Position numbers and translations under genes: made by a program. Below the pieces are notes generated by a model. That model searched no databases. It worked only from the letters and a program-made list of their open reading frames with translations, and was not told the origin of the DNA. Positions 51,413 through 60,769 of a DNA stretch of 64,000 nucleotides are shown here, piece by piece (the first letter of the stretch is position 1; the number at the start of each line of letters is the position of its first letter). Source of the stretch: Acididesulfobacillus acetoxydans (GTDB lineage: Bacteria > Bacillota > Desulfitobacteriia > Desulfitobacteriales > Desulfitobacteriaceae); assembly GCF_902729405.1 (NCBI RefSeq), contig NZ_LR746496.1, positions 2,604,001-2,668,000 on the forward strand, written 5' to 3'.

Positions 51413-52622
51413 CGGGCTCCAGTACCCGGTTTTTGTGGTTTAGCAATTCCAGCACGCCCACGCCTTCTTCTTGTTCACGGCAATATTCGCAGGTGCATTT
51501 TTCCTGCAGGTAGTTCGGTTCATCATACACGGTTATGACTCCTTCGTAGTTGCGGAGAACCACTTTATTGGCTCCCATGGAGATGAGGTACTGGGGACTG
51601 AGAGGAATTTTACCGCCTCCTCCGGGCGCATCTATGACATAGGTGGGTACGGCGTAGCCGCTGGTGTGCCCGCGCAGGCTTTCGATGATTTCGATGCCTT
51701 TGGAGACAGAGGTGCGGAAATGTTCGATGCCGCGAGAGAGGTCGCACTGGTAAAGGTAATAAGGCCGGACCCTATTTTTCACCAGTTCCTGTACCAGTTT
51801 CTTCATGATGTGGGGACAATCGTTAACCCCGCGCAAGAGGACGGATTGATTCCCCAAAGGAATGCCGGCATCGGCTAAGCGAGCTAAAGCAGCCGTTGCT
51901 GCGGGTGTGAGTTCTTTGGGGTGGTTGAAGTGGGTGTTGATCCAGAGAGGATGATATTTGCCTAGCATCCGGACCAGGGCTTCGGTAATGCGCATCGGCA
52001 GGACCACGGGAACGCGTGTGCCGATGCGGATAATCTCCACGTGGGGTATGGCGCGCAGATTGGAAATGATATACTCCAAACGCTCGTCGGACAAGGTTAA
52101 AGGATCGCCCCCCGAGATCAAGACATCCCGGATTTGCGGGGTAGACCGGATATAGTCCAAGGCCTTTTTGAACTGTTCCAGAGGGAGCGCTTCATCGGTT
52201 TGGCCGGCCAAACGCCGCCGCGTGCAGTGCCGGCAGTAAGTTGAGCACTGGTCGGTAACTAAGAGCAGGACCCTGTCGGGGTAGCGGTGGGTGAGGCCTG
52301 CCACAGGGGAGTCAGTGTCTTCATGCAAGGGGTCCCGCAGATCGTACTCTCCGACATGGAGTTCCAGAGAAGTGGGGACGGCCTGCCTGCGGACGGGGCA
52401 GTTTTGGTCTTGGGGATCGATCAGGGTGCTATAATAAGGGGTAATGGCCATGCGCAAACTTTCCAGGCAGCGGGTGATGCCTGTGCTTTCTGCTTCCGTT
52501 AGGGGAATGACTCGGTTCAGTTCCTCGGCATTAGTGATGCGGTGGGACATCTGCCAATGCCAATCCTGCCATAGTTCATCGGGAACGTCTGCCCATAGGG
52601 GAATCTGACTCCGTGAATTCAT
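51378..52622 (-). CDS. kamA: Lysine 2,3-aminomutase
   Basis: Interconverts L-lysine and L-beta-lysine using SAM, PLP and a [4Fe-4S] cluster. The 414-residue protein has LWADVPDELWQDWHWQMSHRI, the cluster motif DQCSTYCRHCTRRR (CxxxCxxC), DVLISGGDPLTL, the PLP lysine region YVIDAPGGGGKIPLSP, and the zinc-site Cys in KCTCEYCREQ. ATG 52622 follows GGAGGAAG. A sigma-54 promoter lies 60 bp upstream and a RocR-like activator gene follows upstream. Beta-lysine may serve lysine fermentation or the osmolyte N-acetyl-beta-lysine; no ablB acetyltransferase is adjacent. Confidence 0.95.
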   Translation of the reverse strand: MNSRSQIPLWADVPDELWQDWHWQMSHRITNAEELNRVIPLTEAESTGITRCLESLRMAITPYYSTLIDPQDQNCPVRRQAVPTSLELHVGEYDLRDPLHEDTDSPVAGLTHRYPDRVLLLVTDQCSTYCRHCTRRRLAGQTDEALPLEQFKKALDYIRSTPQIRDVLISGGDPLTLSDERLEYIISNLRAIPHVEIIRIGTRVPVVLPMRITEALVRMLGKYHPLWINTHFNHPKELTPAATAALARLADAGIPLGNQSVLLRGVNDCPHIMKKLVQELVKNRVRPYYLYQCDLSRGIEHFRTSVSKGIEIIESLRGHTSGYAVPTYVIDAPGGGGKIPLSPQYLISMGANKVVLRNYEGVITVYDEPNYLQEKCTCEYCREQEEGVGVLELLNHKNRVLEPANLDRRHRHAN

Positions 52623-52681
52623 GAACTCTTCCTCCTTAGCACTTGCGAAGTAGCGTGGTAACAGTGTGGTGAAACCACTCC

Positions 52682-52697
52682 TGCAAGAGTCGTGCCA
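52682..52697 (-). promoter_or_regulatory. Sigma-54 (-24/-12) promoter of kamA
   Basis: On the minus strand TGGCACGACTCTTGCA, that is TGGCAC-N5-TTGCA, with GG and GC separated by exactly 10 bp. This is a perfect match to the RpoN consensus and lies 60 bp upstream of the kamA ATG. The RocR-like sigma-54 activator encoded at 53306 is the obvious regulator. Confidence 0.93.
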
Positions 52698-53305
52698 GGG
52701 GGCGGGGGGAGGCGGCAGGGACGCACAGGACGGCACAGAGGCGGCAGGCCGGGGCAGCAAAGTGAAGGGAAGAGAAGGCCGAACGAAAAAGAAAGCCGGC
52801 GGCGAAGCAGGCTAAGAGAAAGCGAGCGTCGAGTGGAAGCGAAAGCTGTGCGGAAAAGCGGGCTGAGCGGCGAAAAAGGCTAAGAAAGGAAGCGGGCTGA
52901 GCGAAAAGAGGGTCGAGTCGAAGAGGGGGCTGAGCGGCAAAGGAAGCCGGACGAAAGAGAGCTGAGCGGCGAAAAAAGATACATCGACGCAGAAATCTAT
53001 GACAGAGCTCAAAGCCTGGCCGGCCATAGGCGCCAGTTCGGAACTCCGTGATCTCAGGGAAACGAGCGGCGGGGTGCCAAGGCCGGGCTGCTCACACGGA
53101 GAAATTGAAACCGCTGTGACATTAGCGCAGACGACAGGCGGCGGCACTTGTCGCAGAGACCTACCGCAGAGATGGATTGCCGGTCTTTGGGCGGGTGCCG
53201 CCGGAAATCCGGCGGAGGGGAAGGGCCGGCACCTTGGGGGAGCCGCACAAGCGTCACTGTGCGGCAAAGAATTCCCTAATTGCGTCCCTTGCAGCCGCGC
53301 TTACT
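52698..53305. repeat. Gap upstream of kamA with degenerate GGCTGAGCGGC repeats
   Basis: No supported gene in 608 bp. Between about 52795 and 52980 there are diverged direct repeats around GGCTGAGCGGCGAAAAA (52861, 52895, 52929 and 52961 vicinity, spaced about 32-34 bp). Frames across the rest lack recognisable protein. Enhancer sites for the sigma-54 activator should lie here; I could not identify them. Confidence 0.55.
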
Positions 53306-54721
53306 TCAGTCCGGGGGCGAGTCCCGCTCGATCCGGAGGGATTGGATTTTGTACTGCAGGGTTTGCCGGGGCAAGCCCAGAATGCGTGCGGTTCGGGAGA
53401 TATTCCAGGCCGATTTGCCAAGGGCGGAGCGGATTAGGGTTTCTTCCACTTTGCTCAGGGCCTCTTGCAGAGGCAAGTTCTCCACATCCTTCAGGTTGAC
53501 GGGAGGGTTTTGGACGAGTTTCTGCAAGAGGTAGGGTGGCAGATGGTTGATTTCGAGTTGTCCGCTATCGGCCAGGTTCATGGCCCCCTCCAAAGTGCAA
53601 TAAAGTTCCCGGATGTTGCCCGGCCAGGGGTAACGCAGGCAGATTTCATGCACGTCGGGTGAGACGCCGGATATTTGGCAGCCCAACTTGTGATTGAGAT
53701 CGCAAATCAAGCGGGAGATTAAAAGGGGGATGTCGCTGCGACGGTTGCGCAGGGCGGGCAGGGACAGGTTGACTACGTTTAAGCGGTAATACAGATCCGC
53801 GCGCAGGCGGTTCTCCCGCACCGCCTGAAGCGGGTCGATATTTGTGGAAGCCATGATCCGGACATTGACGTTCCTCAACCGTGTTTCTCCCAGCCGCCGG
53901 ACGCTGCCTTCCTGGATAAAACGCAAGAGCTTGGCCTGGAGTTCCCGATCCAAGCAGGTAATCTCATCCAAAAACAAGGTGCCGCCGTCGGCCAACTCGA
54001 CCAGGCCCGGGCGGTTCTCGGCGCCTGTGAAGCTGCCCTTGGCGGTGCCGAAAAGAATACTTTCCATCAAAGTGGCCGGCAGAGCGGCGCAGTTTTGGCT
54101 GATGAAGGGGGCTTGACGGCGCGGACCGGCGTTGTGGATGGACTGCACGAGCAATTCTTTGCCGGTTCCGGTTTCACCCGAGACGAGGATAGGGGAATTG
54201 GTGCGAGCGGCCTTGCGCGCTTTCGACAAAACGTCCAGCAAAGCGGGATGTTCTCCGTAAATACTGTCAAAGGTATAGACAGCCTGTTCGGTGCGGGTGT
54301 GTTTATTCCTTGCTTTCAAATCAGCTTGCAGGCCGACTACTTTTTCGGCCAGTGCTTTGACCTGGGTGAGGTTTTGCGAGATGTCCATGGCAGCCAGGAT
54401 TTTACCGTTCACTTTTATGGGGACTGTCGTGGTGACCAGATAGACGGGGACACCGTAAAGGTTGCGGATTTCCTGTTCCCGATGCAGGATCTTTTCTCCG
54501 GTGCGCAAAACCTGTAAAATGGTACTGGTTTCCTCGGTTAAGGAAGGAAACATCTCTAAGATATGTTTGCCTAAGGCGGTTGTTTGCTCAATGCCGTCAA
54601 TGGCGGCGGCCGAGCGATTATAAAAACGCGTGATCCCGTTGCGATCCGCGATATGGACTCCTTCGTTCACATGATTAAGCAACCCGGTGAACCCCTCGCG
54701 CCAGAAGTCTGGTTCAAACAA
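53306..54721 (-). CDS. Sigma-54-dependent activator, PAS-AAA-Fis (RocR-like)
   Basis: A 471-residue enhancer-binding protein. The N-terminal PAS domain (about 10-120) contains NEGVHIADRNGITRFYN. The AAA+ domain (about 150-390) has Walker A SGETGTGKEL, the sigma-54 contact loop GSFTGAENRPG (GAFTGA type), Walker B GGTLFLDEI and arginine fingers in LRADLYYRLNVV. A C-terminal Fis-type HTH reads NISRTARILGLPRQTLQYKI. The TTG start at 54721 has GGAGGCG nearby. It lies upstream of kamA, whose -24/-12 promoter it probably drives, sensing an amino acid such as lysine through the PAS domain (inference). Confidence 0.93.
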   Translation of the reverse strand: MFEPDFWREGFTGLLNHVNEGVHIADRNGITRFYNRSAAAIDGIEQTTALGKHILEMFPSLTEETSTILQVLRTGEKILHREQEIRNLYGVPVYLVTTTVPIKVNGKILAAMDISQNLTQVKALAEKVVGLQADLKARNKHTRTEQAVYTFDSIYGEHPALLDVLSKARKAARTNSPILVSGETGTGKELLVQSIHNAGPRRQAPFISQNCAALPATLMESILFGTAKGSFTGAENRPGLVELADGGTLFLDEITCLDRELQAKLLRFIQEGSVRRLGETRLRNVNVRIMASTNIDPLQAVRENRLRADLYYRLNVVNLSLPALRNRRSDIPLLISRLICDLNHKLGCQISGVSPDVHEICLRYPWPGNIRELYCTLEGAMNLADSGQLEINHLPPYLLQKLVQNPPVNLKDVENLPLQEALSKVEETLIRSALGKSAWNISRTARILGLPRQTLQYKIQSLRIERDSPPD

Positions 54722-54847
54722 GTTCTACGCCTCCTTCGCCACTTAATATATAATTCGAAAAAAGAAAAAAAAGTCCTTCTTCGGGAAAAAGTATCATAGG
54801 GATCAGGGAACCTGTCTTATCCGGAATGGGAAAAGGGGTCGGTTGAT

Positions 54848-55420
54848 GTGACAAAACGCATGGTCGTTGGCGTTACGGGAGCCAGCGGTTCGGTCTATGC
54901 CTATTCTTTGCTCAGGACTTTAGTCTCCTTAGATTGGCTTGTGGAGGGAATCGCCACTCCCATGGGGGAACGGGTCTTTGCCTACGAATGCGGTATGCCT
55001 GTGGATCACGCGGAGGCAAAGGTGCATTGGCAGGCGAATGATGATTTGTTCTCCCCCCTGGCCAGCGGTTCTTTCCGGACGGATGGGATGGTCGTCATTC
55101 CCTGTTCCATGAATACGCTCGGTTCGATGGCTCAGGGGAGTGGGGATAGTTTGCTCCTGCGGGCCGCTCAGGTGACATTGAAAGAACGCCGGCCCCTGGT
55201 CGTGGTTCCCCGGGAAATGCCCTACAATATTATCCAGCTGGAAAATATGCTGCGCTTGGCCCGGGCCGGGGCTGCCATCTTGCCGGCTTCACCGGGTTTT
55301 TATCACCGTCCGGAAAAAATAGAGGACTTGGTAAATCATGTGGTGGGAAGAGTTCTTGATCAATTGGGTATTGAGCATACTCTCTACCGCCGCTGGAACG
55401 GGGGTGGGCCCCGCGATTAA
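54848..55420 (+). CDS. ubiX: UbiX-family flavin prenyltransferase
   Basis: A 190-residue UbiX/Pad1-like protein that makes prenylated FMN for UbiD-type decarboxylases, or acts in a related flavin role. GVTGASGSVYAYSLLRTL is the FMN-binding loop, VVIPCSMNTLGSMAQGSGDSLLLRAA and VVVPREMPYNIIQLENMLRLARAGA complete the active site. GTG 54848 follows AAAAGGGG. Menaquinone synthesis by the futalosine route ends with a UbiD-type decarboxylation, so a link to the mqn operon is possible. No ubiD gene is adjacent. Confidence 0.92.
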   Translation: MTKRMVVGVTGASGSVYAYSLLRTLVSLDWLVEGIATPMGERVFAYECGMPVDHAEAKVHWQANDDLFSPLASGSFRTDGMVVIPCSMNTLGSMAQGSGDSLLLRAAQVTLKERRPLVVVPREMPYNIIQLENMLRLARAGAAILPASPGFYHRPEKIEDLVNHVVGRVLDQLGIEHTLYRRWNGGGPRD

Positions 55421-55682
55421 GTTCGGTCTATAGGCCATGGGACCAAAGGGAAAATTTACGAGACCGGTTGAGCGGGGGCAGGGTTTGGGCGAAGTGTGAC
55501 GAAAGAAGTATGACGAAAAAGGGACATAAGGCAAAACGAAAGCGATTAATTGCCGGAAAAGAGCGATTAGTTGTCAGCATACTCAGTTTTCCCCTTCAAT
55601 CACGGAAGGCAGAAAGGCGTTATTTAGACATCAAAAACTAAGATAAGGCAGGGACAGCAGCTTTGTCTGAAGGAGTATTCGT

Positions 55683-56750
55683 ATGCGATTGGTCAGCACG
55701 CGGTATGTTCAAGAGGGGGCGGTGTTAGCCAGGCCTGTGGTGAGTGCCGCGGGACAGGTTCTTCTGCGGGCGGAAGTTATGCTGACGTCCGTTTATATTG
55801 AACGGTTAAAAAAACTTGGCTTCGATGTAGTTTTCGTCAAGGACGATAGGCTGGAAGATATAGAAGTCCATATCGCTTTGAGCAATCGGACGCGGGAGAT
55901 GGCTTACCGGACGGTTCATTCGATCATGAAAAATGTCGAATGCGGTCGAGAGAGTGAATTAGGTCTGGACGCGGTGCAGAAAACAGTCGCGGAGATGATT
56001 GACGACCTACTCTACAGCCGGGATGTGATCACTAATTTGTCCGAAATCCAGGGCTATGATGATTATACCTTCCATCATTCGGTCAATACGACGGTGATGG
56101 GCCTTATTCTGGGCATTGCCGCGGGCTATTCGAAAAACAAACTGTTGGAACTGGGTATGGGCATCCTAATGCATGACGTCGGAAAAACAAAGGTACCGCC
56201 GGGGATTCTAAATAAACAAACTCCCCTGACCAAAGAGGAGTTCGACGAAATTAAGCGCCACACCGTTTATGGGTATGAAATTTTGCGGCGCAACCGGGAC
56301 TTTAATGTGGTTTCCGCTCACGTGGCCCTGGAGCATCAGGAAAAGTGGGATGGGTCCGGCTATCCACGGGGCCTGAAAGGCAGGGAAATCCATGAATTCG
56401 GTCGTTTGGCCGCCGTAGCCGACGTTTACGAAGCCTTGACCAGCCGGAGAATATACCGGTCTGCGCTTGAGCCCTATCAGGCCTACGAGTACATTATCGC
56501 CCATTCGGGGACTCATTTTGAGCCCGCCATGCTCAGTATTTTTGCCAAACATATCTCGGTCTATCCCAGCGGTACCGGAGTTAGGTTAAACAACGGGCAA
56601 AGGGGAAATGTTATTAAACAAAACCCGTGTTTCCCCGGCCGACCCTATGTGCGTATATTCTATCAGGGAGAAGAGCCTTTGAGCGTCCCGATTGATTATA
56701 ACTTGATGGAGCACCCGTCTTTAGTTATCGTCGGGGTGGATAACCGTTAG
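55683..56750 (+). CDS. HD-GYP domain protein, putative c-di-GMP phosphodiesterase
   Basis: A 355-residue protein. N-terminal region (about 1-120) resembles the DUF3391-type extension of HD-GYP proteins. The HD-GYP core (about 130-290) has HHSVNTTVMGL, MHDVGKTKVPPGIL (HD), HTVYGYEIL, HVALEHQEKWDGSGYPRGLKG (HHExxDGSGYP type, here EHQEKWDGSGYP) and VYEALTSRRIYR. A C-terminal beta domain NGQRGNVIKQNP follows. ATG 55683 follows GAAGGAG. It should hydrolyse c-di-GMP; no sensor domain is evident. The gap 55421-55682 shows no gene. Confidence 0.92.
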   Translation: MRLVSTRYVQEGAVLARPVVSAAGQVLLRAEVMLTSVYIERLKKLGFDVVFVKDDRLEDIEVHIALSNRTREMAYRTVHSIMKNVECGRESELGLDAVQKTVAEMIDDLLYSRDVITNLSEIQGYDDYTFHHSVNTTVMGLILGIAAGYSKNKLLELGMGILMHDVGKTKVPPGILNKQTPLTKEEFDEIKRHTVYGYEILRRNRDFNVVSAHVALEHQEKWDGSGYPRGLKGREIHEFGRLAAVADVYEALTSRRIYRSALEPYQAYEYIIAHSGTHFEPAMLSIFAKHISVYPSGTGVRLNNGQRGNVIKQNPCFPGRPYVRIFYQGEEPLSVPIDYNLMEHPSLVIVGVDNR

Positions 56751-56840
56751 ATCATGTGCCGGAATTCTTCACGGACGACCGTGAGAGACGATTCGGGCAG
56801 GGTGATGCGGAGTTGTTGGGGAAAGGTCAGGCGGAGTCAG

Positions 56841-58988
56841 TCACGGAGAGTCATTGAGCAGGGTCAGAAGTTCCCGCGCGCGGACAACGGGGGCGAGACA
56901 GGCATGCTCCCGGCAAAGGTAAGCTGCGGTGGTTTCATCCGGCACGGGATAGTCCTTGAGCCAAGGGACGACTCGGTCAACGTTTTCCTCTCGGTAGAGG
57001 AGGGTGGCGAAGGGATGAAAACCGCGGAAGAATACCCGGCGCATGTCTTCCAGAGTGGGAGCTTCCAGGGAACCGGCGAGGACCAGCTCTTGGCCGCCGT
57101 AACGGGCAAATTGCAAGGCTTGCAGGTAGGCCGTGCAGCCTTCCGGATGAGAACTCACGGTTTCCTGCCAGGCAAGCAGCAGTTTTTGGGCTTGGTCTTC
57201 CCAGTGGGGCTCGCCGGTTAAGCGGGCAAGGCGCAACAGGTTGAGGGCTGAGACGGAGTTGCCGGAAGGCAGGGCACCGTCGTACAGCTCTTGGGAGCGG
57301 AAGAGGAGCTCCTCACCGTCGAGACCGGTGAAGAAGTAGCCCCCTCCCCGCGTATCGCGAAAGAGCCGGTCTTGCTCAGTCTGAAGTTCTATGGCTGTTT
57401 TAAGGCGGAACGGTTCGCCGGCGGCTGTGTAGACCTCCAGCAAGCCCCAGATAATATAAGCGTAATCGTCAAGGTAAGCCGGATAAGCGGACTCTCCCTC
57501 GCGATAGCGGGCCAGGAGCCGTCCGTCCGGCCGGCGCAGGCGACTCATGATGAAATCCAGGGCCTTTTCGGCCGCGCCCAGGTAGCTTTGCCGATCCAAG
57601 ACGCGGGCCGCTTTGCTCAGGGCCGCGATCATGAGCCCGTTCCAACCCGCCAGGATCTTGTCGTCTTTATGAGGGTGAACCCTCTGTTCGCGCGCTCTGA
57701 AAAGTTTTTGCCTGGATTCGGTCAATCGGCGCTCGAGTTCGGTTGAGGTGAGGTTTCTCTCCCGGGCCAGCCGTTGAAAATCCGTGCCAATCAGATTGGG
57801 AACGCTTTTCCCTTCGAAATTCCCTGCTTCCGATATGCCGTAAGCGGCACAAAACAGCTCCGCCGCCTCGGTTCCCAACACTGCGGCGATTTCCGCGGGG
57901 GACCAGGTGTAGAATTTTCCTTCGCTTCCTTCGGAATCGGCGTCTTCGGCGGAGTAAAAACCTCCTTCGGGGGAAGTCATTGTTCTGAGGACGTAGGTCA
58001 CAATCTCCTCGACTTTACGCCTATCCTGATCTCTGTGGCTTGCCTGGAATGTCTCGGTGTAAGCGAGCGCCAGCAGGGCGTTGTCGTAGAGCATTTTTTC
58101 AAAGTGCGGGATGAGCCAGCGCTCATCTGTGCTGTAACGGGAAAAACCCAAGCCGATATGGTCAAAGATTCCTCCCTGTCCCATCCCGTCCAAGGTTTTC
58201 TCAACCATGGCCAAGGCGCCGCTTGAGGGGTGGGTTAGGGCGTAGCGGAGAAGGAAAGTGAGAGTATGGGGAGTGGGAAATTTGGGTGGACGCCCGAAAC
58301 CACCCCACTCCGGGTCAAAAGACCGGCTCAAAGCCGCGAAGGTCCGGTCGAAAAGGGCATCCTGATCCACGGATTCCAATCGAGTTTTACTTTGTACCAA
58401 GGAGGCCCTGCCCTCGTGCTCAACCGGGAGGGCGTCAGTGTGAGCCGGTCCTTTTTGCCGGTTTTGCAGGGAGGACACGATTTCCCTGGCCGACGTCCTC
58501 AGGTCCGCTTCCCGGCTTGACCACAGGTCTCTTATTTGTCCCAGGATCTCGATCAGTCCGGGCCGGCCCCAGCGTTGGGTTTTGGGAAAGTAAGTCCCCG
58601 CGAAAAACGGCTCCCTCTCCGGGGTCATGAGAATGGTCAGGGGCCAGCCCGCAGACCCGGTAAGGGCTTGGCAGAATTCTATGTATTGGTGATCGACATC
58701 CGGACGTTCTTCACGATCGACCTTGATCGAAACGAAATGGGAGTTTAACAATCCGGCTACAGAGTCGTCTTCAAAAGATTCGTGCGCCATGACGTGGCAC
58801 CAATGACAACAAGATTATCTTCACAACTAAGAATACCCAATAGATAAGAAAATAGGTTTGTTCTCGGCTTTCGCCTTATCAAACGCTTCTTTTCCCCAAG
58901 GAAACCAGTCAACAGGATTATTGGCATGCTGAAGCAAATATGGTGATTTTTCCTTGGATAATCTATTGGGTTTATACATGACAGTCAT
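56841..58988 (-). pseudogene. yyaL: yyaL-type DUF255 thioredoxin-domain gene, interrupted by triple stop
   Basis: The DUF255/YyaL family joins an N-terminal thioredoxin-like domain to a six-hairpin glycosidase-like domain, total about 680 residues. The N-terminus is open from ATG 58988 ([20 protein letters not shown] to FLSIGYS) and the rest from 58811 (CHWCHVMAHESFEDDSVAG to the end) in the same frame. Between them 18 nt (58812-58829) are inserted with in-frame TAG, TGA and TAA. The insert sits directly before the CxxC active site. The first part is AT-rich, the remainder GC-rich. Restart at ATG 58790 has no good RBS, so the gene is probably inactive. Confidence 0.85.
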
Positions 58989-58989
58989 A

Positions 58990-59480
58990 TTGGCAACACC
59001 TCCTTCCGGCATCTGCCCAAGGCGTAAGACTCCCACTTCTACAACTGCGAGCGGGTCCCACGTCCCCGCTTCGGTGGGGGTAGACTCAGCCTTTGGCCGT
59101 CATTGTCCACCGGACAATGACGGCTTCGGCACAAAAGCATAATTTTAATTTCACGCTCTGTGCCTACGGCGATAGTCATCCTCACCGCACAAGTATTCTT
59201 TGAAAGCTTGCGGTTCGGCGATAGTGTCCACAGGACACTATCGTGATGTTCAGCTTAAGCCAAACGAGTTCACTGCGATTAGTATATCCAAGCAAATGTT
59301 CCACTACGCATTTGCGGGATGTTGTTGCAACACTTTAGAATATGGAAGAACGATATTATATGACCAAGAAATTTATAGAACGTGCGCGGGAAAACCTCGG
59401 AATTCGATGCGGGGGATGAGAGCGCTTCCCTCAAGAAATTCATGCACATGACCATGTTCACCTGTTTACTAGTTAAAGAG
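58990..59480. mobile_element. IS200/IS605-like relic with strong hairpins
   Basis: Three perfect or near-perfect hairpins: CCCCGC-TTCG-GTGGGG (59064-59079), a 13-bp stem GCCGTCATTGTCC/GGACAATGACGGC (59096-59124) and an 11-bp stem CGATAGTGTCC/GGACACTATCG (59219-59243). At 59438-59473 a frame reads IHAHDHVHLFTS then stop, like the HUH (HxH) segment of Y1 transposase TnpA. Hairpin ends plus a Y1 fragment suggest a decayed IS200/IS605 element; boundaries cannot be set. Confidence 0.5.
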
Positions 59481-59484
59481 GAGG

Positions 59485-60096
59485 TCAGAGGTTCGTATGA
59501 GCGAACAAGTCTGCCATGACCCGGTGCCCCAGGACATTGGGGTGAAAATGGTCGGGCCCGAGAAGAAGCTGTTCTTGGCCGCGGAAAGCGCGATCCACCG
59601 GAACAAGGACGGCATGGTATTGTGTGCACCAGGCGGCGAGAATCCGGTTGGCCCCCAGCAAGACTTCTTCGGCCAGCCCGCTCCAAGGTGCGTAAGGGCC
59701 GCCCGGAAGCGGGTTGTAGAGTGAAGCGATCTTAATAGCGGCCAGGCCGTTGAGACGACGCAGACTATAGCCTAGTCTCTCCAGGTTGCGCCCGAGCGGC
59801 AAGAGGGGAGAGTTCTGTGCCGACTGATTTGCGGACTGGGCCTCTGTGAGAAGATCATTGGAACCAATGGTCAAAGTAATGAGCGTAGATCGACTTACTT
59901 GGCTTTGGATGGCCCGATCGGATAACATGGTGACGAGACCCGCCGTGGTCAGCCCGTTTGTCCCAAGGTTGGCATACGAAAGGGCGGGGTTGTGGCTGCA
60001 CAGCATTTTGTAATAGACGGTGGCGAAGGCCCTCTTGGGTCCCACGCCATAACCGGCGGTCAGGGAGTCTCCCAAAGCGAGGTAGAGCGGAGTCAT
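59485..60096 (-). CDS. SGNH/GDSL-family hydrolase
   Basis: A 203-residue esterase/lipase-type hydrolase. Block I LYLALGDSLTAGYGVG (catalytic Ser), block II GTNGLTTAG (Gly), block III TIGSNDLL (Asn), block V DHFHPNVLGHRVMAD (Asp, His). No signal peptide. ATG 60096 follows GGTGGTGAT; ATG 60123 is in frame too. Spore-related or cell-wall deacetylation roles occur in this family; substrate unknown. Confidence 0.9.
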   Translation of the reverse strand: MTPLYLALGDSLTAGYGVGPKRAFATVYYKMLCSHNPALSYANLGTNGLTTAGLVTMLSDRAIQSQVSRSTLITLTIGSNDLLTEAQSANQSAQNSPLLPLGRNLERLGYSLRRLNGLAAIKIASLYNPLPGGPYAPWSGLAEEVLLGANRILAAWCTQYHAVLVPVDRAFRGQEQLLLGPDHFHPNVLGHRVMADLFAHTNL

Positions 60097-60240
60097 TGAC
60101 AGATCACCACCAGAGTTTTTCATACACTATTTTCCGATACAGGATATGATTTCCCTCTACTATTGGTGACCCGAAAGCCCGGCGTTATCCAATCGTGAGA
60201 TTCCCGCCTCTGTCAGTGGGAGTACTTCCCCTGTACGAGT

Positions 60241-60588
60241 TCACTGATCGCCTTCTTCCGGCACGATGCAAAGGAAACGGAAGTCTTCGCTACCGCCGTT
60301 AAGAAATTGGTGTACTTCTCCCGCCGGAACATAGGCATAAGAACCCGGTTCAAGGTTGAAGTCCTTGCCGCTCAGATGCAACACTCCCTTGCCCGAGACG
60401 ATGTAGTTGATGTGGGGCCAGGGATGGCTGTGCCGAGGGGAGCAGCCGTTTTCTCCCAAAGCAAACAGGCGCATAACCCAGCCTTCCCAACCCTCGCGGG
60501 GTGAGACAAGGACCTTTTTCACCACGTTTCGCATTTGTCCGTGATCCAGGCGGGTGCCCAATTGATCTCTTTCATGTCCGACGATCAT
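60241..60588 (-). CDS. Single-domain cupin protein
   Basis: A 115-residue cupin. The metal motif is GENGCSPRHSHPWPHINYIVSGKG (HxHxxxH-like) and PGSYAYVPAGEVHQFLNGG (second His). GAGGAAT precedes ATG 60588; GTG 60591 is adjacent. Sugar-binding or dioxygenase-like chemistry is possible. It is divergent from the riboswitch promoter region. Confidence 0.85.
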   Translation of the reverse strand: MIVGHERDQLGTRLDHGQMRNVVKKVLVSPREGWEGWVMRLFALGENGCSPRHSHPWPHINYIVSGKGVLHLSGKDFNLEPGSYAYVPAGEVHQFLNGGSEDFRFLCIVPEEGDQ

Positions 60589-60709
60589 CACGGATTCCTC
60601 CTCATCTTCGACTTTGGCTCTAGTTTACGCTAATCCGAGACCGTATACAATCGGTAGCCGTATACCATGGCCGAGGTTAATTATTTTTCTGTTTTCGTCC
60701 CGCAACCCC

Positions 60710-60738
60710 TTGACAATCGTCCGGGTTGGACCTAATAT
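60710..60738 (+). promoter_or_regulatory. Sigma-A promoter upstream of the Mn riboswitch
   Basis: TTGACA (60710-60715), 17-nt spacer, TAATAT (60733-60738). A near-perfect vegetative promoter; the riboswitch starts about 30 bp further. Confidence 0.88.
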
Positions 60739-60769
60739 GCTCCTTGTAACATGCATATTGCTCTTAACG

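Noticed and set aside
52999-53499. A 166-codon plus-strand frame in the kamA upstream gap
   Set aside because: It extends into the antisense of the sigma-54 activator gene, has Gly/Ala/Ser-biased composition and no recognisable motif or good RBS.
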